This document shows positions 23,968-33,504 of a stretch of 64,000 bases of DNA, one piece after another. Source of the DNA: Lineolata rhizophorae (taxonomy: Eukaryota; Ascomycota; Dothideomycetes; Lineolatales; Lineolataceae). A program made the position numbers and the translations under genes. The notes under the pieces are model-generated. The model was not told the DNA's origin, searched no databases, and saw only the letters and a program-made list of their open reading frames with translations. Every line of letters begins with the position of its first letter. The first letter of the stretch is position 1. The stretch is from the NCBI GenBank assembly GCA_010093515.1, contig MU001681.1, positions 259,988-323,987 on the forward strand, in the 5' to 3' direction.

Positions 23968-24945
23968 ATGGCCTCCGACGACAAGCAGCCCCTCATCACC
24001 AACATCTACACGGCGGACCCGTCCGCCCACGTCTTCAATGGCAAGCTATACATCTACCCGTCGCACGACCGCGAGACAGACATCAAATTCAACGATAATG
24101 GCGACCAATACGACATGGTAGACTACCACGTCTTCTCGCTGTCATCGATCGACGGCCCCGTGACGGACCACGGCGTGGCCCTTACCGCCACCGACGTGCC
24201 TTGGGTCTCCAAGCAGATGTGGGCCCCCGACGCCGCGACCAAGAACGGCAAGTACTACCTGTACTTCCCGGCGCGCGACAGCGAGGGCGTGTTCCGGATC
24301 GGGGTGGCGGTGGGGGACAAGCCCGAGGGCCCTTTCACGCCGCAGCCTGCGCCCATCAAGGGCAGCTACAGCATCGATCCGGCCAGCTTCGTCGACGACG
24401 ACGGCCAGGGGTATCTGTACTTCGGCGGCATCTGGGGCGGGCAGCTGCAGCACTGGGCGGAGGGCAAGTTCAACATCGAGCTGCATCGCGAGACGGGCGA
24501 GCCGACCGAGGGCCCGGCGCTCATGCCGTGCGTCGCGAAGCTGACAGACGACATGCTCGAGTTCAAGGAGCCGGTCCAAGCGGTGCCGATCCTGGACGAG
24601 AACGGAGAGCCCATCGCCGCGAGCGACCACGATAGGCGCTTCTTCGAGGCCGCCTGGATGCACAAGTACAACGGGAAGTACTACTTCTCGTACTCGACGG
24701 GCGACACGCACTACCTGTGCTACGCGATTGGGGACAGCCCCCTCGGCCCCTTCACGTACGGTGGCAGGATCTTGGAGCCGGTCAAGGGCTGGACCACACA
24801 TCATTCCATCTGCGAGTTCCAGGGCAAGTGGTATCTGTTCCATCATGATGCCTCGTTATCGGGTGGTGTCGACCATTTGCGGTGCGTCAAGGCCAGGGAG
24901 CTGTTTTATGACAGCGAGGGGAAGATACATACGACGCCACAATAG
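23968..24945 (+). CDS. Glycoside hydrolase family 43 protein, probably intracellular
   Basis: Single exon of 325 residues. It has the five-bladed beta-propeller layout of GH43 with the three acidic catalytic positions in place: general base D17 in YTADPSAHVF, the pKa-tuning aspartate D137 in SIDPASFVDD, and the general acid E227 in RFFEAAWMHK. Family activities are beta-xylosidase and alpha-L-arabinofuranosidase; which one applies here cannot be told. The start at 23968 (MASDDKQPLITN) places the first catalytic Asp at residue 17, as usual for single-domain intracellular members. An in-frame ATG further upstream (23884) would add 28 polar residues but no signal peptide either. No carbohydrate-binding module is attached. 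A cytosolic role on imported xylo- or arabino-oligosaccharides is an inference. Confidence 0.88.
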   Translation: MASDDKQPLITNIYTADPSAHVFNGKLYIYPSHDRETDIKFNDNGDQYDMVDYHVFSLSSIDGPVTDHGVALTATDVPWVSKQMWAPDAATKNGKYYLYFPARDSEGVFRIGVAVGDKPEGPFTPQPAPIKGSYSIDPASFVDDDGQGYLYFGGIWGGQLQHWAEGKFNIELHRETGEPTEGPALMPCVAKLTDDMLEFKEPVQAVPILDENGEPIAASDHDRRFFEAAWMHKYNGKYYFSYSTGDTHYLCYAIGDSPLGPFTYGGRILEPVKGWTTHHSICEFQGKWYLFHHDASLSGGVDHLRCVKARELFYDSEGKIHTTPQ

Positions 24946-26141
24946 AGGCGGAGAGTGCTAGAAGGCGGTGCATTGACATATTTCAGGCTTGTACATAACT
25001 TTTCATTTAGGTAGCTTCTCCATAAAATTTATGGATGATGCCTGTGATACTCCTCAATTGGTGATCCGTGGCCGCATTTCTACCGTAGATTGTTGAACGC
25101 TGATGCATCGTAGCTGGGCTAGTTGCCATTAAGCTTATGTTGTCCTGTCTAAATTGTTGGATCTGTCCCATTCTAGTCATAGAAATGATTTTGTTTCCAC
25201 ATAAACTACTCTGTCAATGATACCACTGCGACAGACTAAATCTTTTTACGGGGCATCAGCTCGAGCACTTTGCCACATGAGATCAATGCGTACACCTCCA
25301 AAATTGTAAAGCGTAATTTGGTCGTACTTGATCACGGAGACTTGCCTATTTGTGACGGTTCTACTATAGCATCCATCGCAGTGTAGTGAAAATTCTAAAC
25401 GTTCTTTACCTTAGGGCATTTTGGTTCCGTCAATCATCCACTATTTTCACCACCCGCTCGCCATACGTATTTGATACGACACTCCCAAAAGTGGGAATAA
25501 TAATGTGCTAAAGCAAAGGAAGTAGGAACCATTGCGGGTATCTTGCATCAACGCATGTTCGTTAGATATTTCTATACATAAATGGCACTTTCGCGTCTAT
25601 CCTGGAGCCAAGATAAGGGACGTAAATAGCTTCACGACTAACATGCCTGCTTAGCGTAGAATCGCGCGGCAGCACGGGTAGACGGTCCATTGTGCATCGC
25701 CAAATCAGAGCACCCCACGCAGAAAGCAAAATAACTCAGGAGAGTCAACTTCTATCAAACTGACATCCATTAAGACATATGGTCTTGGGAAGAATTTCAG
25801 TGCTTCTGTGGAACAATCGTGAAAGCCTCATGTTCGACATCGCCGTGAATGTGCGCAGTAATTAGACACAAGGCGTCGTCCCACCCCCACCATGGATTAG
25901 AGACTCACCTCAACATCTCAAATCGCCGATGCCGGCCTCTCACGGGGCCAATCACGGGTGAATCACCTTTGCCATCGCCCTGTTCGGTAGGCAGCAACGT
26001 TCTAGACCCTTCGATGCCTTCACCCGGGGCTCACGTAACCTTGGAAACGGCGCCAACTTGACGGAAGCGAGTATTGAGAGCATCACGCCCGAATAGGAAC
26101 GGGCACGGCCCCTCCTACTATCAGGAAGAAACTGTCACGAC
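24946..26141. other. Intergenic between GH43 gene and U2 locus 2
   Basis: AT-richer than the surroundings. No coding region or RNA gene recognised. Confidence 0.5.
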
Positions 26142-26198
26142 CTTAGTAAGAGGCCCTAGCTGAGTTCTTGGAAACTTCGTCGGGAAAAGTATATAAAT
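26142..26198 (+). promoter_or_regulatory. snRNA-type promoter of U2 locus 2
   Basis: CTTAGTAA at 26142, GGAAACTTC at 26170 and TATAAA at 26192 match the promoter of the first locus in order and spacing. The TATA element is about 52 bp upstream of the inferred RNA start. Confidence 0.65.
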
Positions 26199-26243
26199 CC
26201 CCCCAAGGCCGCCCAAACTTCCCTTTCTTTTTTTCTCTTCTTC

Positions 26244-26431
26244 AGCTCTCTCTGCCTTTTGGCTTAGATCAAGTGTAGTATCTGTTCTTTCCGCCGCTTA
26301 ATCGCTGCGTACGGGCCTACGGGTCTACCTGACGTATCGTGTTTTTGGCAACGGCTGGGGGGGCCTTCTGGGCTTGCTCATCCCCACTGGCACTGTGTCG
26401 CTCGTATTGCACTATCTCGGGCTGATGCGAA
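26244..26431 (+). ncRNA. U2 spliceosomal snRNA
   Basis: The strand carries the U2 landmarks in order. Stem-loop I is GCC-TTTT-GGC (26254-26263). TTAGATCAAGTGTAGTATCTG (from 26264) contains the branch-point-pairing GUAGUA (26275-26280). A stem-loop IIa follows, CGCCGC/GCTGCG around TTAATC, then a further hairpin closed by TACG/CGTA. The Sm-like UUUUUGG lies at 26342-26348. Stem-loop III is closed by GGGG (26360-26363) with CCCC (26382-26385), and stem-loop IV ends in GCTGATGCGAA. Length of about 188 nt is normal for fungal U2. In the spliceosome this RNA pairs with the intron branch site. The exact ends are inferred. Stem-loop IV has a C-A mismatch (GCACT against GATGC) where locus 1 keeps full pairing, so I cannot be certain this is the only or main U2 gene. 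Confidence 0.82.
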
Positions 26432-26456
26432 GAACAAACTGTTTTTTTTTTCATCA

Positions 26457-26487
26457 TTCTTCCTACCTCGGGTAGGTGTCTGAAGAA
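26457..26487 (+). terminator. Conserved 3' hairpin of U2 locus 2
   Basis: TTCTTC (26457-26462) pairs with GAAGAA (26482-26487). A smaller hairpin, CCTACC-TCG-GGTAGG (26462-26476), lies inside. A run of 10 T just upstream (26442-26451) is absent from locus 1. The position and outer stem are shared with locus 1, suggesting a 3'-processing element. Confidence 0.5.
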
Positions 26488-27343
26488 GAAAAGTTGGTGT
26501 TTTATCTTCTCTTGCTGGCCAGCATGGGATAACCGAATGAGATCAGGCGTGTATGCTGTGCCCCAAAGAAGTAGAAGTAATGCTTATGCAATTTATCGTG
26601 ATCACTATCGTATATGTTAAGGTGCCCTTGCTCGTGATTGTAGGGACGGTTGTTTCGCACATAGGTATGCAGATTTAGGATGCGAGCAAATTTAATACGG
26701 TTAGTATAGCCCTCGTTTGAACAACAGAAATTTTTCTCAGGGAGTGTGAGTAATAGAGTCTCTGAGGTTAGTATAGTGCTTAATGCTATGAAGGAGCTGT
26801 GGGTTTGGATATACAGTGGAATAGGTGCCTTTGGTGGTGAGATTTGCCACACGCCTTGTGACACCAGCAGAAGTTATGTCCCCGCACAGAATACAATATA
26901 CTATGCTAAAATTGATATACGTCTTCCAAATACACTAGATTGTGGCTTCGTCGTCACTAGATAGCTATTTTGTATCTGTGTTGGTTGCACGCGGTGTTGA
27001 ACGCGTCCTGCACGCTGCGGGTGTACGGCCAGAGCTGCGCGCGGCTCTCGGGGCTTCCACGCGTGAAAGAGCGCTCTTTCCTAGCATAGTAGACTTTGGA
27101 GCTCTCAAGTTACATGCTGGCGGCCTAGAGCTAGCAGGTCGTGACATTCGCGGTCTACTAGTAGTCTTTGTGCTCGAGGCATACATCAACTCGTCTCCAC
27201 GCCTCCTCATCTCCACCCCACCGCAACACAACACAATCTGGCCCCACAAACAAACTCCTTCCGCAAGCTACAGAAACAGCTTGAAATACGTTTTCGCTGT
27301 CTTCGCTTCAGGTCTAATTCGCGTCGGCTTTGCTTCTTTGCAA
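26488..27343. other. Intergenic or leader, no gene supported
   Basis: A stop-free plus-strand frame without ATG runs from 26942 towards the small intron at 27344. It may be leader or a decayed exon. Nothing else recognised. Confidence 0.35.
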
Positions 27344-27437
27344 GTATGTCCATTCCATAACCGCCTACAATATTTCCGGCTAACGTGATCTATTATAGTC
27401 TCAAAATCGTACATCCAAGTCTCACCTTGCCCTCAAA

Positions 27438-27665
27438 ATGCAAAGAACAGGCACTGGACCCATCCAACCGGCTGCCGCTCTGCCTGCCGCCAATACGGCA
27501 TCGGGTTCGGAGCGCCTCAGGCGCTATCTCGAGTTCTCTACGTGGAAGCGCCACGCCGAACAAACCTCGACATCATATCATACAGGCGCAGACGAAGAAA
27601 TGCTTTTCCGACTGTGGCTTGCACGTGAGCACGAGAAGGCCGCGGCGTCTTCAAACGAGAAGTGA
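27438..27665 (+). CDS. Possible small protein gene with a 5'-leader intron, unknown function
   Basis: I do not recognise this product. A textbook fungal intron lies just upstream at 27344-27398 (55 bp: GTATGT donor, CTAACG branch site, TATTATAG acceptor). The exon after it is open from the acceptor, and its first ATG (27438) gives 75 residues, MQRTGTGPIQPAAALPAANT and so on, ending AREHEKAAASSNEK. The product is polar, with no signal peptide, membrane segment or known motif. The splice signals are the main support. The exon upstream is open in more than one frame but has no ATG, so I place the intron in the leader. It could instead be a remnant of a longer gene. Confidence 0.3.
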   Translation: MQRTGTGPIQPAAALPAANTASGSERLRRYLEFSTWKRHAEQTSTSYHTGADEEMLFRLWLAREHEKAAASSNEK

Positions 27666-28422
27666 CAATGTCACGGTAAGTGATGGTAACTCGATAGATT
27701 GTAGGCCTCGTAGCCATGGTGTAGTGTCTATTTGGGCATGCGTATACAACTTCTACGCTGACGTTGTATACAGCTATGCTATCACTAGCTGAACCGCGCT
27801 AACTCTTGCGTTTTTGCATAGATTCCTCGAATTACCGCTCCTTCCCTACTTATAAGGCTACGTGCCCGTTAGATAGCCACTTGTTCAACATAAACCACGT
27901 TCCGACGCTTCCAGACGCCATGCTGCCTCGCTCGTACGTCCTTATACTGTGATACAAATGTAATATGAGAATTCTTAGCTATTTGTACATATATTGAATG
28001 TTTGGATTGTTTAGCCCATGTTGATATACACTTGGGACGCGGAATGCCTCTGGATATGGTGTGGCTACTCCGTCTATTCTCATGTTCTTGATTGTTTTAA
28101 GCCAATACAACGTGTTTGCGTGGCCCACGCGATCTTTATACAGCTCCAATAAGTGCTATACTTCCTATTCTATTGAGAAACTAGTACACATTCAGGTGGT
28201 TATAGAAGTAATCATGAACTCATAATTTTAGTGTTCATTCGTAGCTAACAGCCCGCTTTGACATAAAAGATACCATCACTATACGAAGGTAGCTAGCCCC
28301 AACAGCTTTGCACCGACACCATATTGTTTCAGTTCCACATACAGCGATCCACATCGTCGTGGGTCTGTGCATTCCATCGTCACATATGCTCAACAGCAGC
28401 ATTTGACACCACAATTCCGCCA
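27666..28422. other. Intergenic, no gene recognised
   Basis: AT-rich. It should include the 3' end of the transporter gene, which is read leftwards from the right. Confidence 0.5.
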
Positions 28423-30061
28423 TCAGTACTGGAAAAACACGTCGGGATGGCGATGACTGATATCATCAACCGTATACAGCGCTCTCAACCGATTTGCCTC
28501 CTCCGAATCAAAGTCCCTCCTCTTCTTCACATTCTCGCGCTTGTAATGCCACATGAGTACACCGGAAACGCAAGACGTGAAGACCATGAGCGCCAGCGCT
28601 GATGCATTGCCTTTCCGGTATAGTGGCGGGTCCGAATATGCTTGGTTGCCGCTAATAGCGATGCACTGAGAGATCATGTTGATGATGGCAGCAGCAGAGG
28701 CGCGATATGTGTAGCCTGGATTGTTGATGGCGGTCCAGACGAGGATGATGACGATATTTGGGTAGATGGTGGCGGCACAGAGGCATGTGGCGATGAAACG
28801 ACCGGTGGGAGCATCGAGTGCGAGCAAGAGACAGTAGCCCACGGCCGCCAGGGCGCTGTTGATGCAGATGATGATGCCGCGCTTGCCGAGCTTGTCCGAT
28901 ATGTAGGACGCGACGATAATGCCGACGAGCGCGCACGCGTAGATGATGACGGTCATGAGCTGGCTCCTGACTTCGCTCCAGCCGAAGCCAACGAGGATAG
29001 CCGGTAGGAAGTTGGACAGGCTGCTCACACAGAAGTGCTGCCCCATGTCCACGCAGGAGAGCATCCAGAACTTGGGGTCCAATAGAAGCTTCAAAATCAG
29101 CTTGAGCTGAATCTTGGACTCGCCAGTGTTCTTAGCTGCTCTGGACCGCTTGATAATGACTTCCTTTTCTTCCTGTGTGAAGTATAGTTTCGGCGCCTTC
29201 TCCGGCGTTTTCGGCAGCATCAAAATGATCACGAAACCCCAGCCCATGGGAATCACGCCTTCGATCAGGAAGATCCATCGCCATGCTCTCCACCCGTTTG
29301 CGCCTTCCAGAGTACGCTGTACCGAGTACGCAATCAGCCCGTTGAAGGAGCCCGCGAGCGCGGACGTCGAGTAGAATAGCGCGCCACGTGTCGCCAGTTC
29401 GCGGTATGTGTACCAGAAGGACAAATAGAAGACGGCTCCTTGAACGAAAGCTTCGGCCACGCCAACGAAGGTACGAGTTGCCATCAGGCCACCATAGTTT
29501 TGGACAGTGACAATGAGGGTAGTGACTAAGCCCCATGCGATCATGGCGAGGCCGAACTATGAATGATATTAGCAACCGAGATCAAGTGACACTGCAGAAA
29601 GAAAGCGGCATTACCTGCAGCGGAGGCCCAATCTTCCTGACAAGCAGAGTGCCTGGCAATTGGAAAATGATGTAGCCAACCAGGAAAATACTGGCAGTGT
29701 CTGAATAATTTTTAGGGGTTAGATTAAGCTCCTCGTCCATGCCGGCAATTTTTGCGTTGCCTAGATCGGAGCGGCCCTACACTTCTGTTAGAAGGTAACG
29801 GAAATCGTCATTTGGGAACCGCAACCATACCATTTGAGCAAGGAAGTAGACTGTTGAGAGTAATGGAATTATGATTAGATCCATCTTCCATTTTGCTTTT
29901 CTCTCGATCTTCCGTGCGGCTGCCAGTTCGGTTGGAGACATTCGTTCCCCATAGAACATGTCGTTACCCTCTTCAAACTGCTTCAAGGATACATTCTCCT
30001 GCATCTCGACTGCTCCCGTGGCCGCTGTCTCTTGCTTCGTGTCGTGTAGTCTGTCAGCCAT
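28423..30061 (-). CDS. MFS transporter, anion:cation symporter (Dal5-like) family
   Basis: Three exons, 30061-29831, 29776-29615 and 29556-28423, with short introns of 54 and 58 bp, all in phase; 508 residues. It has a polar N-terminal tail (to about 60) and then about twelve membrane segments. Family features are visible: GRSDLGNAKIAGM after the first segment (in place of the more usual DR-N-GNA), IFQLPGTLLVRKIGPP in the second, and WRWIFLIEGVIPMGWGFVII in the sixth. Members import organic anions such as allantoate, nicotinate, pantothenate or sugar acids together with protons at the plasma membrane. The C-terminus is basic then acidic and ends PDVFFQY. It is divergent from the AtuA-type enzyme gene, from which it is 959 bp apart, and they probably share regulation. 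The substrate is unknown. Confidence 0.9.
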
Positions 30062-31020
30062 GATGGTTCGTGATTGGTTGAAGCACTAGCGAGATAGCTG
30101 CAGAAACAAAAAAAAAGATTTGATGAATTTGCGGAATCGGAAGAGAAATCAAGACATCGGTACAAAAGCTAAAAATTCAGTCCGATTCCGTGACGCTGAC
30201 ATGGCTTTTATAAGGACATATATCGCATTTGGTATTGGAGCATCCAACCAGGTGTTGCGCCAAGCTTTGTATCCCGTACGCCACCAAAATTGCGGGGAAG
30301 CATTTCAGCTGTCCAAACAAAAGAGGCCCGAAAAGAGCGTGCCGCGCGTTTGGCTGAGGCTGAAGAAGCCGCAGTTCAAGTCAACATGCATGTAACGCTC
30401 GGTGTTCATCCTGAGCGAAAATCGGCTCGCTCCTCGTCGGGCGAATTTCGCTCTAGGAACGCGGCTGTGATCCGTGGATCGAGCCGCAGCATGCTGGCGA
30501 ACTAACGCGCTGGTCTTGCGCCACACAACTGCGCTTGACCCCGACCGCTCCCGATCGATTGAAGAAAACAACCACGAGCAAAGCCATCGAGACATTTAAT
30601 TGGTTATAGACCACACCGAGGCAGTGAAAGTGCGGAGAAGATCGCAGTACCAGTGTGAAGCTGCCCACTGCCCTGCGTGTCCAGCCCCGTCTGAACCTTG
30701 ACGCTGGTGCGACTTCGGCCTACGAAACCGAGAGCCGCGAGCATGAGCGAGGTTCGCTCGGGACGCGTTCTGGAGCCTCTGCGCGCGGCTACCGGGGACG
30801 GAAACGGATGTTAAAGCCTCCGGGCCTGTGTAGCGGGGCGTCTTAGCGGGAAGGGGAATGCCCAGGCATCGGTCTGAGTATTCGACTTCCCGTTGCTCCA
30901 GACATGTATATACCGGCCATTCTATCCGGCTTCAAAAGACAACTTCGAAGTCGAACAACATCCAATTCGCCTGCTACCACTACCACTGACTCGTCAGACT
31001 CTGCCGCTATCAATTCCATC
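30062..31020. promoter_or_regulatory. Divergent promoter of transporter and AtuA-type gene
   Basis: A leftward TATAAAAG (plus coordinates 30205-30212) lies 144 bp before the transporter ATG, and a rightward TATATA (30907-30912) lies 109 bp before the enzyme ATG. CGG-CTA-CCG at 30786-30794 is an inverted CGG pair of the kind bound by Zn2Cys6 dimers. Two CCGG boxes lie at 30913 and 30926. The Zn2Cys6 gene of the cluster is a natural candidate to bind here; this is inference. Confidence 0.45.
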
Positions 31021-33185
31021 ATGTCCTCTTCTCTGGAGCCAGTTTGTCACATCGTGACGCCGGTGGGCATGCTCGGTTACGGGCTGGACGCGGCGCAAAC
31101 GGAAGCAGAAGTCTCGCGCTTCAAAGCGACTGGAGTGCCCACGGCGATCATACTAGACTCCGGATCTACTGACGGTGGGCCCTCGAAGCTGGCGTTGGGC
31201 GGCACCTCGGTCCCCCGGTCTTCGTATGTGCGGGACCTGCGGAAGCTGCTGCGATTGACGAGACTCTGCCGCGTGCCGTTGATGTTCACTTCCGCCGGCG
31301 GCGCGGGCACCGATGAAAATGTGCGTGAGATACTTGGTGTGATTGAGGAGTTGGTGGCCGAGATCAAGGATGGGTACGAGAAGTCATCCCCCATTGATCC
31401 ATATCGTACAATGCAAGCGAATATAAGACTCGTAACGGGGGTAACTGACTATTCCACGTAGATCAAACAAGCTCAAGGTCAACGTGCTCTACGCCGGCGT
31501 CCCCAAGGATCTCGTTCGCCAGCGATTGCGCGCCGGCGCTATCACGGGCTGCGGGCCGACCGTCCCGCCCATGACCGAGTCCGACATCGACGACGCGCCC
31601 ATCATCGTCGCGCAGATGGGCCCCGAGCCCCTCGTGGATGCCATGCAGCGCGCGCCCGACTTCGACGTCCTTGTCGCAGGTCGAGCGTACGACCCGTCCT
31701 GCTACATCGCCTTCGCCGACTACTGCTACCGGAAGGACCACCCCAACGGGACAGCTAACGATAAGGACAGCCTGGCGAGGCGCATTGGCGGCATCACACA
31801 CATGGGCAAGATTATGGAGTGTGGCGGCCTGTGCGGCGAGCCTAAGGGGGGCGGGGCCTGTGCCACCGTCTACATGGACGGCACCTTTGACATCGTGCCC
31901 TTGAACCCGTCGTCGAGGTGCACGCCCGTGTCCGTGGCTGCGCACACGCTGTACGAGAAGACCCGGCCGGACAAGCTGCACGGGCCAGGTGGCTATCTCG
32001 ACCTGACGAATTCCAACATGGAGCAGCTCGACGATGGACGAACCGTAAGGGCTCGGGGAGGCGTCTTCTTTTTCTCCAAAGATGAAGGGCGGCGTGTGTA
32101 CCAGGCCAAGCTCGAAGGGGCTAAAAGCGTCGGGTATCGGAGCATCTACGTTGGCGCACACAAGGATCGTGAGTACACAAGCTCCTCTTTGTTGCCAGTG
32201 GCTGGAGACAAGGCGAAATGAACAGACCACTGACCTTTACACTTTACTAGCCATCCTCATTTCTCAAAAGGACTCGTTCCTCTCGACCATCCGCCATTAT
32301 GTAACGATGCAGCACGAAGGCGTGCCCGGAACCTGGGAGCTCGGCTTCCACGTCTACGGTAAGGGCCGAGAGGGGGGTGAGCCGGGCGAGATCTGCCTGG
32401 TGGGCGAGGCTCTGGGCTCGACGCAAGAGCTCGCCGACAGCGTCGCCGCGACTGCCAAGGTCGCAACAATCCACGCCCCTTATTTTGGTCAAAAGGCTAC
32501 CAGCGGCAACTTCGCCTTCGGCATCGGCGGCAAGCAGATCTTTCCGTTGGGCGAGTGTGCCGAGTTCTGCGTATACCACCTGATGGATCTGAAGGACGGC
32601 GAGGAACGTCTTCCTGCTGGAGGCACTGGCCCCCTGTTCCGCATGGAGACCGTCATCTTTGGGGCGGACCAGGGTGTGACTCCATCTTCGAACGGGCAGA
32701 CGCCACCGGTGGAAAATGACACGGCCACTGCGAGCAAGAAAAAGAGCAACATGGACGAGATCTACCGCCGTCTTGCCTCCAAAATGGGGCCGCTTCCACC
32801 GAACCCGACCCTCGGTGATGCCGCTAAGGTAATCCGTTCCAAGAATGCAGGGCCCTATGAGATCACCTTCGATGTTATGTTCGAGCTGGAGGAGGTGTAT
32901 CGTGCCATCAAGGACTCGGCCATTTTGGACGACAACGTCGTGGCCAATTTGTTCGGTATCAGTGCGAATCAAGTCATCTGGTCAGGCTTCTATGACCAGG
33001 CTAGGGCGTATAAGGTGACGATTCCAAGAATAAGGAACGGGAAGCCTGTTCCTTCGGGTGGGTTCATGGAAGATGATGTGCACGGGTCACAAATGTATTT
33101 GCCCCTGATGCACTTCAAGCTGCCCACAAAATTGGGAAACAGACTGCAGGAAATTGTGTCGCGCCATGTCAATTCCAAAATTTAG
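31021..33185 (+). CDS. AtuA-family (DUF1446) enzyme fused to DUF4387
   Basis: Three exons, 31021-31373, 31462-32168 and 32251-33185, with introns of 88 and 82 bp; 664 residues. Residues about 8-470 form the acyclic-terpene-utilisation AtuA/DUF1446 domain: AIILDSGSTDGGPSKLALGG, VPLMFTSAGGAGTDENV, CGPTVPPMTESDIDDAPIIV, LVAGRAYDPSCYIAFADY, MGKIMECGGLCGEPKGGG. After a low-complexity linker (about 535-555), residues about 565-664 match DUF4387: AKVIRSKNAGPYEITFDVMF, then ANLFGISANQVIWSGFYDQA. In bacteria the two are often separate neighbouring genes; AtuA of Pseudomonas is needed for citronellol/geraniol breakdown, but the chemistry is not established. I chose the ATG at 31021 because the upstream in-frame ATG (30904) directly abuts the TATATA box. 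No targeting signal is seen with this start. It is read away from the transporter and towards the regulator gene. Confidence 0.88.
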
Positions 33186-33504
33186 GGAATGTACTTCGTA
33201 AATATAGTGTCCATAGCTGGCCCATCATCTGGAACAGAAGATAGTGTCTGATGAATAATTCAATGTACTATTTTGTTTTCGGAAAAAAAAAAAAATAAGA
33301 GTCACAACTTGAATCTCTCGAGCCCATTGTGTTTGGGAAGGCTCTAGAAGCCAAGTACTATTTGTTTCAAGAAGACAGGAGTCGTAAGACTTGAATCTTT
33401 CGAGCCCTTGCATTCAAAGAAAACTCAAGCCAAAAGAGACGCATAAAAATTACAAACCATTTGCTCCGCAATTGGAAAAGTTTACATAACCCAGGTCACC
33501 TTTT
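33186..33504. other. Convergent 3' region with an imperfect direct repeat
   Basis: This 319-bp stretch separates the stop codons of the AtuA-type gene and the regulator gene. It contains a run of 13 A (33283-33295) and an imperfect 18-bp direct repeat, CTTGAATCTCTCGAGCCC at 33308-33325 and the same with one change at 33390-33407, 82 bp apart. It probably holds both terminators. Confidence 0.55.

Noticed and set aside
26942-27388. 148-codon frame lacking ATG on the plus strand
   Set aside because: Begins at GTG, overlaps a minus-strand frame and has no recognisable domain; at most leader sequence for the small gene.
30904-31020. Upstream in-frame ATG of the AtuA-type gene as a mitochondrial presequence
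   Set aside because: The codons directly after this ATG are the TATATA box, so the transcript should start downstream; the region reads like a normal leader.
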